A stretch of 14,138 nucleotides of DNA from UBA7692 sp033578915 (lineage in GTDB: Bacteria; Bacteroidota; Bacteroidia; Chitinophagales; LD1), in assembly GCA_033578915.1 (NCBI GenBank), contig JAVQWQ010000049.1:1-14138 (forward strand), written 5' to 3'. This document shows positions 1 to 6,759 of this stretch, in pieces. The notes beneath the pieces were generated by a model. That model was given only the letters and a program-made list of their open reading frames with translations. It did not search any database and was not told the origin of the DNA. How positions within the stretch are numbered: the stretch's first letter is position 1; every line of letters starts with the position of its first letter. The translations under genes were made by a program, and so were the position numbers.

Positions 1-112
1 GCCTTCGCTACGCTTCGGCACCTTCGCACAAAAAGCGGATTGGCAAAATGGCTTTGCAGCCAACTTTGTTGGCCGCTTCGCAACTTCGCCAATCCGCCAG
101 TCCGGTACCGGA
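1..112. repeat. G+C-rich palindromic repeat element upstream of the accessory block
   Basis: This stretch is much richer in G+C than the gene that follows and is built from nested inverted repeats. The outer arms are GCGGATTGGC at 35-44 and its exact reverse complement GCCAATCCGC at 88-97. Inside sits a hairpin with GCCAAC at 59-64, loop TTT, and GTTGGC at 68-73. A perfect 12-bp palindrome, TCCGGTACCGGA, lies at 101-112. The short word CTTCGC recurs at 3-8, 22-27, 76-81 and 84-89. Composition changes sharply at about 113. Such folded intergenic elements are often multi-copy or recombination sites, but that is inference. The left side may continue beyond the window. Confidence 0.6.
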
Positions 113-149
113 AACCCTAAAAGAAAGAGAACTCTAGAAAGTTTAAAAC

Positions 150-1181
150 ATGAAAGTGTATTTAATAAAAACACCGGAGTACGAAATTGAAAACCTTGAA
201 GAGGTTGAGGAATTGCTTAATTCCTTTCAAGGGCCCATGGAGTTTATTGCAGAAAATTACGAATTCAATCCAGAACAATTTCCTTTTTTGGAACAAATTA
301 GTGAGGAAACTCCCTTGAGTTGGTCAGAATTGTTTTTCCTTTGTGATTTTTATAGAAAAACTTTTCAAATCGGAAAATCTGATTTCATCATACTCTTAAC
401 TAAAAGAATAAATTCTTTTAATTTCTTTAGTATATTTAATGAAAATAAAAATGCTTTCGTGCAAACAAGTGGATGGGAATTATTCACGCAAGCGAATTCA
501 AAATTTCCTATTGCATATGAAGTAGTTGCAAATGTTCTAAGATGTTTAATGAAGTTACACCTCTCATTTCCAAATGACTGGATTCATATACAGCCCCTGG
601 GCTGTATGAATGATTTTTGTGGAAACAAAAAAGAAATAATTCTAAAATTAAGAACAGGAGACATTTGTAATGATTGTCTCGCCAAAATGAAAAAAGAAAA
701 TATTGATGACGAGATAATTAATCAATCACTCGGAATTTTTGAGGTAATAAGAGATCAACTTTTATTTAAACAGGGATTTACACGAAATATAAACCCAAAG
801 TCAATTCATGTTAATAAGGATGGTAAAATATTCATTGGTAACAAAATGATAAACTTAAATCCGCTTGAGTCAACTTTATTCATTTTTTTTCTCAAGCATA
901 ATGAAGGCATAATGCTGAACGATTTACAATCTCATAAGAAAGAATTATTGGCAATTTATAGAAAGCTTCGACCAGCCGGAGAAGAGTCAAGTATTGATGA
1001 ACTTATCAAGCCTTACTATCAAGGAGGAACTTTTTCTGTAAATAAAAACAGATTAAATAAAAAACTCAAAAAAAAATTGGGAGAGCCACTAGCCAACTTC
1101 TACTATCTTAATGGAAACAGGGGCGAAGCTTTCAAAATCAATATCAGCCCTGATTACATATCATTTGATATCCGGTACTAA
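150..1181 (+). CDS. Putative regulator with four-cysteine cluster and C-terminal OmpR-like winged helix
   Basis: This is a 343-aa protein of unknown function. Residues 1-140 look like a mixed alpha/beta or helical domain that I do not recognise. A putative zinc-binding cluster follows, with C152-x4-C157 and C173-x2-C176 (GDICNDC). From about residue 217 the C-terminus resembles the winged-helix DNA-binding domain of OmpR/PhoB proteins. It has a strand-rich start, the helix after INLNPLEST (235-243), a basic recognition-type helix NKNRLNKKLKKKL (298-310) and a wing NGNRGEAFKI (321-330). No receiver domain or membrane segment is visible. The ATG at 150 follows an A-rich leader without a Shine-Dalgarno sequence, as usual in Bacteroidota. 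Two 21-bp tandem repeats and a promoter begin 7 bases after the stop, so it may control the downstream genes; that link is inference. The coding sequence contains a strong palindrome at 588-607. Confidence 0.75.
   Translation: MKVYLIKTPEYEIENLEEVEELLNSFQGPMEFIAENYEFNPEQFPFLEQISEETPLSWSELFFLCDFYRKTFQIGKSDFIILLTKRINSFNFFSIFNENKNAFVQTSGWELFTQANSKFPIAYEVVANVLRCLMKLHLSFPNDWIHIQPLGCMNDFCGNKKEIILKLRTGDICNDCLAKMKKENIDDEIINQSLGIFEVIRDQLLFKQGFTRNINPKSIHVNKDGKIFIGNKMINLNPLESTLFIFFLKHNEGIMLNDLQSHKKELLAIYRKLRPAGEESSIDELIKPYYQGGTFSVNKNRLNKKLKKKLGEPLANFYYLNGNRGEAFKINISPDYISFDIRY
588..607. repeat. Perfect inverted repeat inside the coding sequence
   Basis: The arms ATACAGCCC (588-596) and GGGCTGTAT (599-607) are exact reverse complements separated by CT. 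With a two-base bulge the pairing extends a few bases further out. The site encodes residues about 147-153, leading into the first cysteine of the cluster. It is a G+C-rich palindrome in an AT-rich gene, so it could form an RNA hairpin or be an operator-like site. Chance is also possible. Confidence 0.5.
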
Positions 1182-1188
1182 TACCCTC

Positions 1189-1230
1189 TTTGCAACCTTA
1201 TAAAACTAATTTGTAACCTTACAAAGCTTA
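1189..1230. repeat. Two 21-bp tandem direct repeats, likely operator
   Basis: Unit 1 (1189-1209) and unit 2 (1210-1230) both start TTTG, share AACCTTA, and match at 17 of 21 positions. The 21-bp period is two helical turns, so both copies face the same side of the DNA. They lie 20 bases upstream of a good -7 box. This is the layout expected for a regulator that binds as a head-to-tail dimer, as OmpR-type and LytTR-type proteins do. The adjacent winged-helix protein is a candidate binder. Repeats and spacing are seen directly; the function is inferred. Confidence 0.6.
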
Positions 1231-1250
1231 ATTTCAGAATACGGCCATTC

Positions 1251-1258
1251 TACATTTG
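1251..1258 (+). promoter_or_regulatory. Bacteroidota -7 promoter box for the downstream gene run
   Basis: TACATTTG matches the Bacteroidota primary-sigma -7 consensus TAnnTTTG at every defined base. No clear TTTG -33 element is present at the usual spacing. A weak -33 plus upstream tandem repeats suggests a promoter that depends on an activator. Transcription would start near 1264, leaving a leader of about 40 bases before the ATG at 1308. Confidence 0.5.
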
Positions 1259-1307
1259 TATCATCAAACCAATAAAACGGTTGGATGAAACAAAAAGAAT
1301 AGGCAAA

Positions 1308-1709
1308 ATGATATCTAAAGAAACAGAAACATTAAGGCTGTTAGCTAAAAGCTGGAACAATCTGGATGTCAGTTTTATAGAAAAAAAACTGGCTGACAAT
1401 TTTATTTATGAGTCGCAATGGGTTCTTATACCTATTGAGGGAAAAAGAGAATTTCTTTCTTATTTACATTCAAAATTTACCGCTATTAAAAAAGCTAAGC
1501 AGTTACAGACAATGATTGTAACCGCAGAAATTGCAACACATCCATCTTTGCAAAACAGACCTTGCATAGTATTGACACAAATCACTTCAGATTGTATTAG
1601 ACAAGTCTCAGTGTTAGTGAAAGTTCAGAATAATAAAATAAAACGCATTGATGTATGCTTTATTCCAGACCCTACAGAGGCAGTATTAACGGGAGAATTT
1701 CCAAAATAA
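1308..1709 (+). CDS. NTF2-like (SnoaL-type fold) small protein
   Basis: I chose the ATG at 1308, giving 133 aa. An in-frame TTG at 1281 would add nine residues but lies very close to the predicted transcription start. The order of elements fits the NTF2-like/SnoaL cone fold. An N-terminal helix (3-30) contains the typical W-N-x-L-D phrase at 16-20 and leads into an 'F-x-Y-E-S' strand (32-36). A 'G-K-R-E-F-L-S-Y-L' helix (45-53) follows, then three long beta strands (66-119). The fold is used for enzymes and for small-ligand or subunit binding, so no reaction can be named. There is no signal peptide. It is the first gene after the promoter at 1251 and ends 18 bases before the HNH gene, which suggests co-transcription. 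A plain housekeeping stress or unknown role is equally possible. Confidence 0.6.
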   Translation: MISKETETLRLLAKSWNNLDVSFIEKKLADNFIYESQWVLIPIEGKREFLSYLHSKFTAIKKAKQLQTMIVTAEIATHPSLQNRPCIVLTQITSDCIRQVSVLVKVQNNKIKRIDVCFIPDPTEAVLTGEFPK

Positions 1710-1727
1710 CTTTAAAATCAATAAAAT

Positions 1728-1991
1728 ATGGCAATAGAATATAACACTTTTTTAAAAAGTCCAAAATGGTTAAAGAAAAGAAAAATCATTTTGGAAAGAA
1801 ATAACAACAGGTGCCGTTGTTGTGGAGCAACAAACGGACTTTATGTTCATCACAGACAGTATCATGTTATCAAGCGGACGGGTAGATATCAACTTCCCTG
1901 GAAGTATGATAACAAATACCTAATAACGCTTTGTGAGAAATGTCATTCAGCAGGTCATGCAAAATTTAAAGTTCCATCATTCACAATTTAA
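1728..1991 (+). CDS. Small HNH endonuclease-fold protein
   Basis: This 87-aa protein has the signature of a compact HNH (beta-beta-alpha metal) nuclease. The zinc cysteines are C29-x2-C32 and C69-x2-C72, the catalytic region is LYVHHRQY (38-45), and the C-terminal half is LITLCEKCHSAGH (65-77) with H73 and H77. The N-terminal phrase 'Y-x-x-F-L-x-S-P-K-W' (5-14) is typical of stand-alone HNH proteins found in phages, mobile DNA and bacterial accessory islands. All key residues are present, so it is probably active on DNA or RNA, but the target is unknown. The start ATG is preceded by an A-rich leader. It lies 18 bases after the NTF2-like gene and 11 before the next gene. No DNA-recognition domain is fused, and it is too short to be a complete restriction enzyme. 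Confidence 0.85.
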   Translation: MAIEYNTFLKSPKWLKKRKIILERNNNRCRCCGATNGLYVHHRQYHVIKRTGRYQLPWKYDNKYLITLCEKCHSAGHAKFKVPSFTI

Positions 1992-2002
1992 AATATAATA
2001 CA

Positions 2003-2470
2003 ATGAACATCTTTAAAAGATTCTTCGACAGCTCAAGTAAAAACGAGCATTTAAGTGCAGAAACATTTGCACCACAGGCAACATCAGTAGTAGAATCACT
2101 ACCTGAAAACACGCCACCTATTGATTTATTTATTGACAGAGAACCATCTCAGGGTGACCAACAAGAAACGGTTTCTCAATCAAAGAGTAAGATTTCGGCC
2201 TTCTTGGAACGTGATTTTCATTCCATTGGAGTCAAGGATGGCTTTGAATATCACTCATTTGAGACTCTTGAAACCGGCAAAAAGAAAATTAGGGCAGAAT
2301 TCCAATTGATTATTGACCAAATGATTCAGGAGATATTGGAAAGACGTTTACAACTTAAAATGATGATAGTTAATGTTGAGAAAATCGCAGATGAAACTCG
2401 AAGAAACTTAGAGTTCACAATTGATGAATTAAATAGTTCATTAGAATTTGAGCCGCAGTTTTCCGTGTGA
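2003..2470 (+). CDS. Helical protein of unknown function, probable partner of the HKD membrane protein
   Basis: I do not recognise this 155-aa family. The N-terminus MNIFKRFF is short, basic and amphipathic and might touch a membrane. Residues 10-62 are polar, rich in S, E, Q and P, and probably disordered. From about 63 to 148 the chain is strongly helical with many charged and leucine positions, consistent with a coiled coil or helical bundle. No signal peptide, true membrane segment or catalytic motif is visible. It starts 11 bases after the HNH gene and lies 80 bases before the 637-aa HKD gene. Between them is a small hairpin (AAGTG 2475-2479 / CACTT 2487-2491) that may attenuate transcription. 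A soluble adaptor that docks with the coiled coils of the next protein is an inference from position and shape only. Confidence 0.6.
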   Translation: MNIFKRFFDSSSKNEHLSAETFAPQATSVVESLPENTPPIDLFIDREPSQGDQQETVSQSKSKISAFLERDFHSIGVKDGFEYHSFETLETGKKKIRAEFQLIIDQMIQEILERRLQLKMMIVNVEKIADETRRNLEFTIDELNSSLEFEPQFSV

Positions 2471-2550
2471 ATGGAAGTGCTAAAAACACTTTTATTAAGT
2501 AGCAAGCTTTAAAAACTATTTCGATTTTGTTACTATTAAAATAAAATAAT

Positions 2551-4464
2551 ATGGAACAAGTATTAACTGATGGACATGCGTGTAAAGCCAAAATTATTGA
2601 GTCAATATCACAAGCTAACTCCACTATTAAAGTGGCAATGGCTTACTTCACTGATCGTGATATCGCTGATGCATTAATTACAGCTAGCAAAAAAGACCGT
2701 GAAGTAACAGTGGTATTGTCAGATGATCAAATTAACAAAGATATTATAGATTATCTTAAAGGGAAGCTAACACTGATTATCTATAAAACTAATGGTGTTG
2801 GCATAATGCATTACAAGTTTTGTATTATAGACAAATCCCTTTTATTGCACGGTTCGTATAACTTCACATACAACGCAACTAAAAAAAACAAAGAATATTT
2901 AAATATTACAGACTCTTACAATTTAATATCGGAGTATTCAAACATTTTTGATTCACTAACAAAAAAGGCGACTGAGACAAATGTCAATTTAAATGACGAA
3001 TCCATTTTTAAACTAACCCAAGATGACGATTACCTTAAACGATTTTATGAACAATTAGAAAATCATATTTCGTACATATTTGATGATTTTAATTATAATG
3101 AAATTGTAGAAGAAGGAAGAAAACTTGCGGAGGAAAATCTTGGAGCTAAACATATTTTTCTGGCTTATTTAGATACCTCATTAGCACGAGTTAATGCTAA
3201 ACTGAATCAGGCAGACCATATTAAAACGCTTGTTAAAGTTAATATGACTGCTTCACTTGAAAGGGCTGTTGAATCAAATGATAAAGATTTGGAAATGAAT
3301 TTAAAATTATTGAACAACCATTGCAATGTAAAGAAATCAAATTTTCAGGCTCAAATTGACACTTTAAAAAGTCGAGTTACGGAAAAACAGGAAGATTACA
3401 ACAAAATAAATGCAGACGTTTTCAAAGTTAGGGCGACTATCACCGAACTAACTGACGAAATTGACAACTTAAATAGACAAATTGTTGTGAGACCTTTTTG
3501 GACATTCCCAACAGTGTTAAAGCTATTTCTAACAACGCTATTTTTCCTATATCTATCATTGTTTTTTAGTAGTGCAATATGGAAGATATTCTTTGAAGAA
3601 GCTGAAATCCTTAAGTTATTATCACGTGGTATTATACCCGAATCACCGCCACTATTTGATGCAAACGCATTGGTGAATATATTCAGTAAAAAGGGAGTTT
3701 TCTATGGTACTAGTGCAGCGTTATTTTTCCTTGTTCCTGTATTATTAACAAGCATTAAATTGTTGAGCAACAAAAATAAATATATCGAGATTGCTGTTGG
3801 TTGGGTAATAGGAATTTTTGCTATTGATGTTGTTGTAGCTATTCTTATAAGTCAACACACTTTTGAAATTAAAAGGTTACTTGTAGGTGGTTCTGAAAAA
3901 TGGGAATTAGGGAGAGCATTTGCAACTGGTGAGTTTTGGTTGATTTTCATTTTTGGTGCATTACCATTATTTCTAACTAAAGTATTAATTGAAAACATTT
4001 GGTTAGCTTACAATAAATCAAATCCTGAATTGGTAGACCGTGAAAGAACGCTGTTAAGAAACTCAAAAAGAAGAATGCTTTTGGAGAAGCAACAAGAATT
4101 TGAAGTGTTAAGAGTTAAACTAGATACTCTGAATTCAGAAATTGATGAGATTAAAACAAACATAAGACAATATGAAGACAAGATTAATGAGATTAACTCA
4201 TACGAATACAACAAAAAACTTGAACTGCAAGAACGGAACGAGAAAAGAAATAAAAACCTCAGAGAAGTCTATAATTCATTTATTTCAAGTGTAGAATCAG
4301 GAGACAGGCAATTCCTAAAAAATGTTGTTAGCGGAAGAATATCTGCTTTTAAAACAGGTTTCTATAACTGGATAAATTCAGAATATCACCCTATAAGAGC
4401 TGCAGAAAGAATAGAGAGATTAGAAATCGCATTAAGAAATTGGGAAAATGATAATTTTAATTAA
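2551..4464 (+). CDS. Membrane protein with N-terminal HKD (phospholipase D-fold) domain and coiled coils
   Basis: This is a 637-aa protein. Residues 8-140 form a PLD-like domain of the PLDc_2/nuclease type, with one complete HKD motif (H87-x-K89-x4-D94) followed by GSYNFT (101-106). One motif per chain means the active site must form by pairing of two chains. The domain could cut nucleic acid or phospholipid. Residues 150-255 are helical. Coiled coil 1 spans about 260-312, and four hydrophobic segments lie near 321-346, 387-405, 412-435 and 461-483. Coiled coil 2 covers about 491-575, and a short basic tail follows. Both ends are therefore likely on the same side of the inner membrane, presumably in the cytoplasm. 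The next gene, a lipoprotein, starts 8 bases after the stop, arguing for a joint function. Membrane-tethered HKD proteins occur in defence and toxin settings, but this architecture does not match a named system I know. Confidence 0.8.
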   Translation: MEQVLTDGHACKAKIIESISQANSTIKVAMAYFTDRDIADALITASKKDREVTVVLSDDQINKDIIDYLKGKLTLIIYKTNGVGIMHYKFCIIDKSLLLHGSYNFTYNATKKNKEYLNITDSYNLISEYSNIFDSLTKKATETNVNLNDESIFKLTQDDDYLKRFYEQLENHISYIFDDFNYNEIVEEGRKLAEENLGAKHIFLAYLDTSLARVNAKLNQADHIKTLVKVNMTASLERAVESNDKDLEMNLKLLNNHCNVKKSNFQAQIDTLKSRVTEKQEDYNKINADVFKVRATITELTDEIDNLNRQIVVRPFWTFPTVLKLFLTTLFFLYLSLFFSSAIWKIFFEEAEILKLLSRGIIPESPPLFDANALVNIFSKKGVFYGTSAALFFLVPVLLTSIKLLSNKNKYIEIAVGWVIGIFAIDVVVAILISQHTFEIKRLLVGGSEKWELGRAFATGEFWLIFIFGALPLFLTKVLIENIWLAYNKSNPELVDRERTLLRNSKRRMLLEKQQEFEVLRVKLDTLNSEIDEIKTNIRQYEDKINEINSYEYNKKLELQERNEKRNKNLREVYNSFISSVESGDRQFLKNVVSGRISAFKTGFYNWINSEYHPIRAAERIERLEIALRNWENDNFN

Positions 4465-4472
4465 TTCAAAAT

Positions 4473-5411
4473 ATGAAAAACTTCATTAGAGCACTTAGCA
4501 TAGTATTTTTAATTTATGGTTGCAAGGATAGTTGCGGCCCAAGATCGGAAACTATACGTCTCGATTATGATAACATTATGATATATACTGATTTATCAAG
4601 TAGAATGAATAGGAAGCCGAATGATACAATGGTAATTAACCAAATTTTAGACTTTTTTGTGTCGGATTGTGTCAAACCAGGAATTAAAGTCAATGACAGG
4701 TCATCAATTTATTTTTCAAGAGCAAATTATCAGCGTTCAATTTGTCCCACTGTTAAAATTGATATTGAACAATTCGAAAATCTTGAAGAAAAACAAAAAT
4801 TTGTAAATAACAAAAGTGAAAAATATAATTTGAGAGACGCTATAATAGATTTTAAAAATATTGTTAGATGTAATTACAAAGAGAATGATAAGGGTGGTTT
4901 GGATTTACTATCTCTAATTTATCAAGAAGTAAATAATGGCATCCATGTTAAAAAGCCTAAATATTTAATAAGTGAAACCGACACAACAACCCTTTATTTT
5001 CATAACCATTTAATCATTTTTACTGACGGTTATTTAGAATATTCAACTAAAAAAGGTTCTAAAGATTTCTATTATGGAGAGCCTCAAATTCAAGAGGTTA
5101 GAAATTTCTGTATAAAAAACAAAGTGTCTCCTGAAGAAGCAATTAGAAACAATCGACATTTTAAGATTGAACCGCTTGTTTCAGAGTATAATAAACTAGT
5201 CAACTTGTATATTTTGGAAACCGATGATCGAGGATTTAATGTTCAATCAGGAACATTTAAATATCCACCAGAAATTAGTGACAATAATATTTTAAAAATT
5301 GCTTGGAAAGTTTGGGCAGAAGAAAGTGGGTTTAGACATTTTGAATGGAGACCAAAAACAACAGCGAAAAATTTACCAAGTGACTATGTCCAAAAACTTA
5401 TAAAACGTTGA
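4473..5411 (+). CDS. Lipoprotein with degenerate von Willebrand A-like domain
   Basis: This is a 312-aa protein with a lipoprotein signal peptide; the hydrophobic leader ends in LIYGC, with C17 as the lipidated residue. The following K-D partly resembles the Bacteroidota lipoprotein export signal for surface display. Residues 33-190 have the layout of a von Willebrand A domain. The first strand ends in YTDLSSRM (38-45), close to the metal-binding D-x-S-x-S with Arg in place of the last Ser. A later strand ends in IIFTDGYLEY (181-190), as in the third MIDAS loop. The middle Thr of a standard site is not evident, so metal binding may be altered. Its start is 8 bases after the HKD gene, the tightest spacing in this block. 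It probably works in the periplasm or outer membrane as the partner of that inner-membrane protein. The ligand is unknown. Confidence 0.7.
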   Translation: MKNFIRALSIVFLIYGCKDSCGPRSETIRLDYDNIMIYTDLSSRMNRKPNDTMVINQILDFFVSDCVKPGIKVNDRSSIYFSRANYQRSICPTVKIDIEQFENLEEKQKFVNNKSEKYNLRDAIIDFKNIVRCNYKENDKGGLDLLSLIYQEVNNGIHVKKPKYLISETDTTTLYFHNHLIIFTDGYLEYSTKKGSKDFYYGEPQIQEVRNFCIKNKVSPEEAIRNNRHFKIEPLVSEYNKLVNLYILETDDRGFNVQSGTFKYPPEISDNNILKIAWKVWAEESGFRHFEWRPKTTAKNLPSDYVQKLIKR

Positions 5412-6052
5412 CAGACAAAAGAAAAACAGCTGCTTCTGTAGCCGTTGCACAACCCCCCTGCAATAAAATAGCTTGGCCGGATAAAAATTTTCCGGGTTGG
5501 TAATGCATTTGCTTATCCCATACTTAGTGGAGTGTAGGATAGCCGAAAAAAGAAAAGCAACTTATTTTGCAGTTTTTTTTCGGGAGTTAATACTTTATAC
5601 CTTGTATTAAGCAATACTCTCCATTTCAAACTGACAAATAAGTTTGTTTTATCCGAAGAGGCAATATTAGATTCAAGAATTAGTGAAATAGTCTTATCCG
5701 TTTGCAGCCCCACAGCTCTAACCCCTTCCGGCCGCTTTAGAATGCAAGCCACCCAATCTCAGATATAGATGAGGTGTTAACGTATAACAAGAGAGAATAA
5801 TATATCTCCTTCTTTGAGGGGGCAAGGGCGAGGATATTTCAATTCAGACCGAAATCAAAAGCGCCCAGTTTACATAAAGTAAAAGCCCCAGTTCAAAAAA
5901 CTAAAGCGTTTCTGCTATCAAACGCATTAAAACAAGATGAATATTGATGAACTCCTTGAGGATGCAGCTATTTTTTTATTCAAATCAACCGGGTAAACAT
6001 CAAAATAAAAAACATAAGCTACACCTTATCGCGATATGCTGCGGTGACCATC
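5412..6052. other. Long intergenic stretch between accessory block and housekeeping genes
   Basis: No convincing gene is seen in these 641 bases. The only open frame of note (5513-5752, minus, 79 codons) lacks recognisable motifs and may be a decayed remnant. A 5-bp G+C hairpin lies at 5477-5495 (CCGGA/TCCGG), and a longer imperfect hairpin of about 11 pairs at 5514-5541. A G-rich patch at 5806-5835, with ctcctt followed by gagggggcaagggcgagg, looks like the pyrimidine-then-purine intergenic patches seen in many Bacteroidota. A hairpin at 5902-5929 is listed separately. The plus-strand and minus-strand transcription units converge here, so terminators are expected. Confidence 0.5.
5891..5929 (-). 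terminator. Possible intrinsic terminator of the minus-strand gene row
   Basis: Read on the minus strand, the arms TAATGCGTTT and AAACGCTTTA pair at nine of ten positions around an 8-base loop (5902-5929). They are followed after a few bases by a run of six T (plus-strand A run at 5895-5900). It lies about 125 bases downstream of the marC-family stop. The stem has few G-C pairs, so this is tentative. A second weak candidate, around the palindrome TATCGCGATA at 6027-6036, is closer to the gene. Confidence 0.35.
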
Positions 6053-6637
6053 TTAAATTTTTGAAAGACTCAATACAGCATTAGTGAAAATTTTCACTGC
6101 GATAGCTATAAGTATTACGCCGAAAAATTTGTTCAAGGCATGTAAGGTGTTTCGGCTCAGTTTTTTTTCTATCCAACCAATGCTCCGCAGCGTAACATAA
6201 ATGATTACTAGATTGATAAGTATTCCAATCACAATACTTGCCACAGAATATACCGCGCGCAGTGAGATAACCGTGGTCAGCGTTCCAGCTCCGGCAATAA
6301 GCGGAAAGGCCAGTGGTACAATACTTCCGCTTTTCCCAACCTCCGGATCGGTCTTAAAAATGCTTCTTCCTATTATCATCTCAATTCCTAAAATGAAAAT
6401 TACAATTGATCCAGCTATGGCAAACGATTGTACATCTACGCCCATGAGTTTCAGGAAAGCTTCACCTGCAAACAAAAAAACTATCATCAGCAAACCTGCA
6501 AACAGTGTTGCCGTTGCCGGATGAAAATGCAACTGTCTTCGCTTCAAGCCCAAAATGATAGGAATATTACCCACCATATCAATAACAGCAAACAGAGAGA
6601 AGGTGACCGATACAATGTCTCCAAAGGTTATTTTCAT
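6053..6637 (-). CDS. MarC family integral membrane protein
   Basis: This 194-aa protein consists almost entirely of six hydrophobic helices, near 5-27, 45-63, 72-90, 108-128, 132-152 and 170-190. The family signatures are the first helix phrase D-x-x-G-N-I-P (20-26) and the loop VPLAFPLIAGAGTLTT (107-122), which is nearly invariant in MarC (UPF0056) proteins. Length and topology fit the family. Despite the name, MarC is not established as a drug-resistance factor, and the transported substrate, if any, is unknown. It sits 122 bases after the preceding minus-strand gene, a larger gap than elsewhere in the row, so it may have its own promoter. I could not find a clear TAnnTTTG box in that gap. 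Confidence 0.9.
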   Translation of the reverse strand: MKITFGDIVSVTFSLFAVIDMVGNIPIILGLKRRQLHFHPATATLFAGLLMIVFLFAGEAFLKLMGVDVQSFAIAGSIVIFILGIEMIIGRSIFKTDPEVGKSGSIVPLAFPLIAGAGTLTTVISLRAVYSVASIVIGILINLVIIYVTLRSIGWIEKKLSRNTLHALNKFFGVILIAIAVKIFTNAVLSLSKI

Positions 6638-6759
6638 GCGGCTAAGCTAAAGGGCTTTATTTTTGATTTTATTGCCCGAGTGTTATCTATGCGTTTTATA
6701 ACGTTTTTTGAGTAAATAAAAGCTAACTGCTACATCAAGTGAAATATTACCTGTAACGC

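Noticed and set aside
1..112. Integron attC site
   Set aside because: The folded structure is suggestive, but no pair of core sites fitting GTTRRRY and RYYYAAC is present, and no second copy is seen after the downstream genes.
1189..1230. CRISPR array
   Set aside because: There are only two adjacent units without spacers and no cas genes; they are tandem operator-like repeats.
1281..1307. TTG start of the NTF2-like gene
   Set aside because: It is in frame, but it lies about 17 bases from the predicted transcription start and adds residues that do not fit the fold; the ATG at 1308 is better.
2471..2550. Terminator between the 155-aa gene and the HKD gene
   Set aside because: The hairpin AAGTG/CACTT has only five pairs and is followed by a broken T run, so at most it weakens transcription.
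5477..5495. Terminator after the lipoprotein gene
   Set aside because: The CCGGA/TCCGG stem is short and lacks a following T run on the plus strand.
5513..5752. 79-codon minus-strand gene
   Set aside because: It has no recognised motif and no neighbour link, and lies in a gene-poor border; kept only as a possible remnant.
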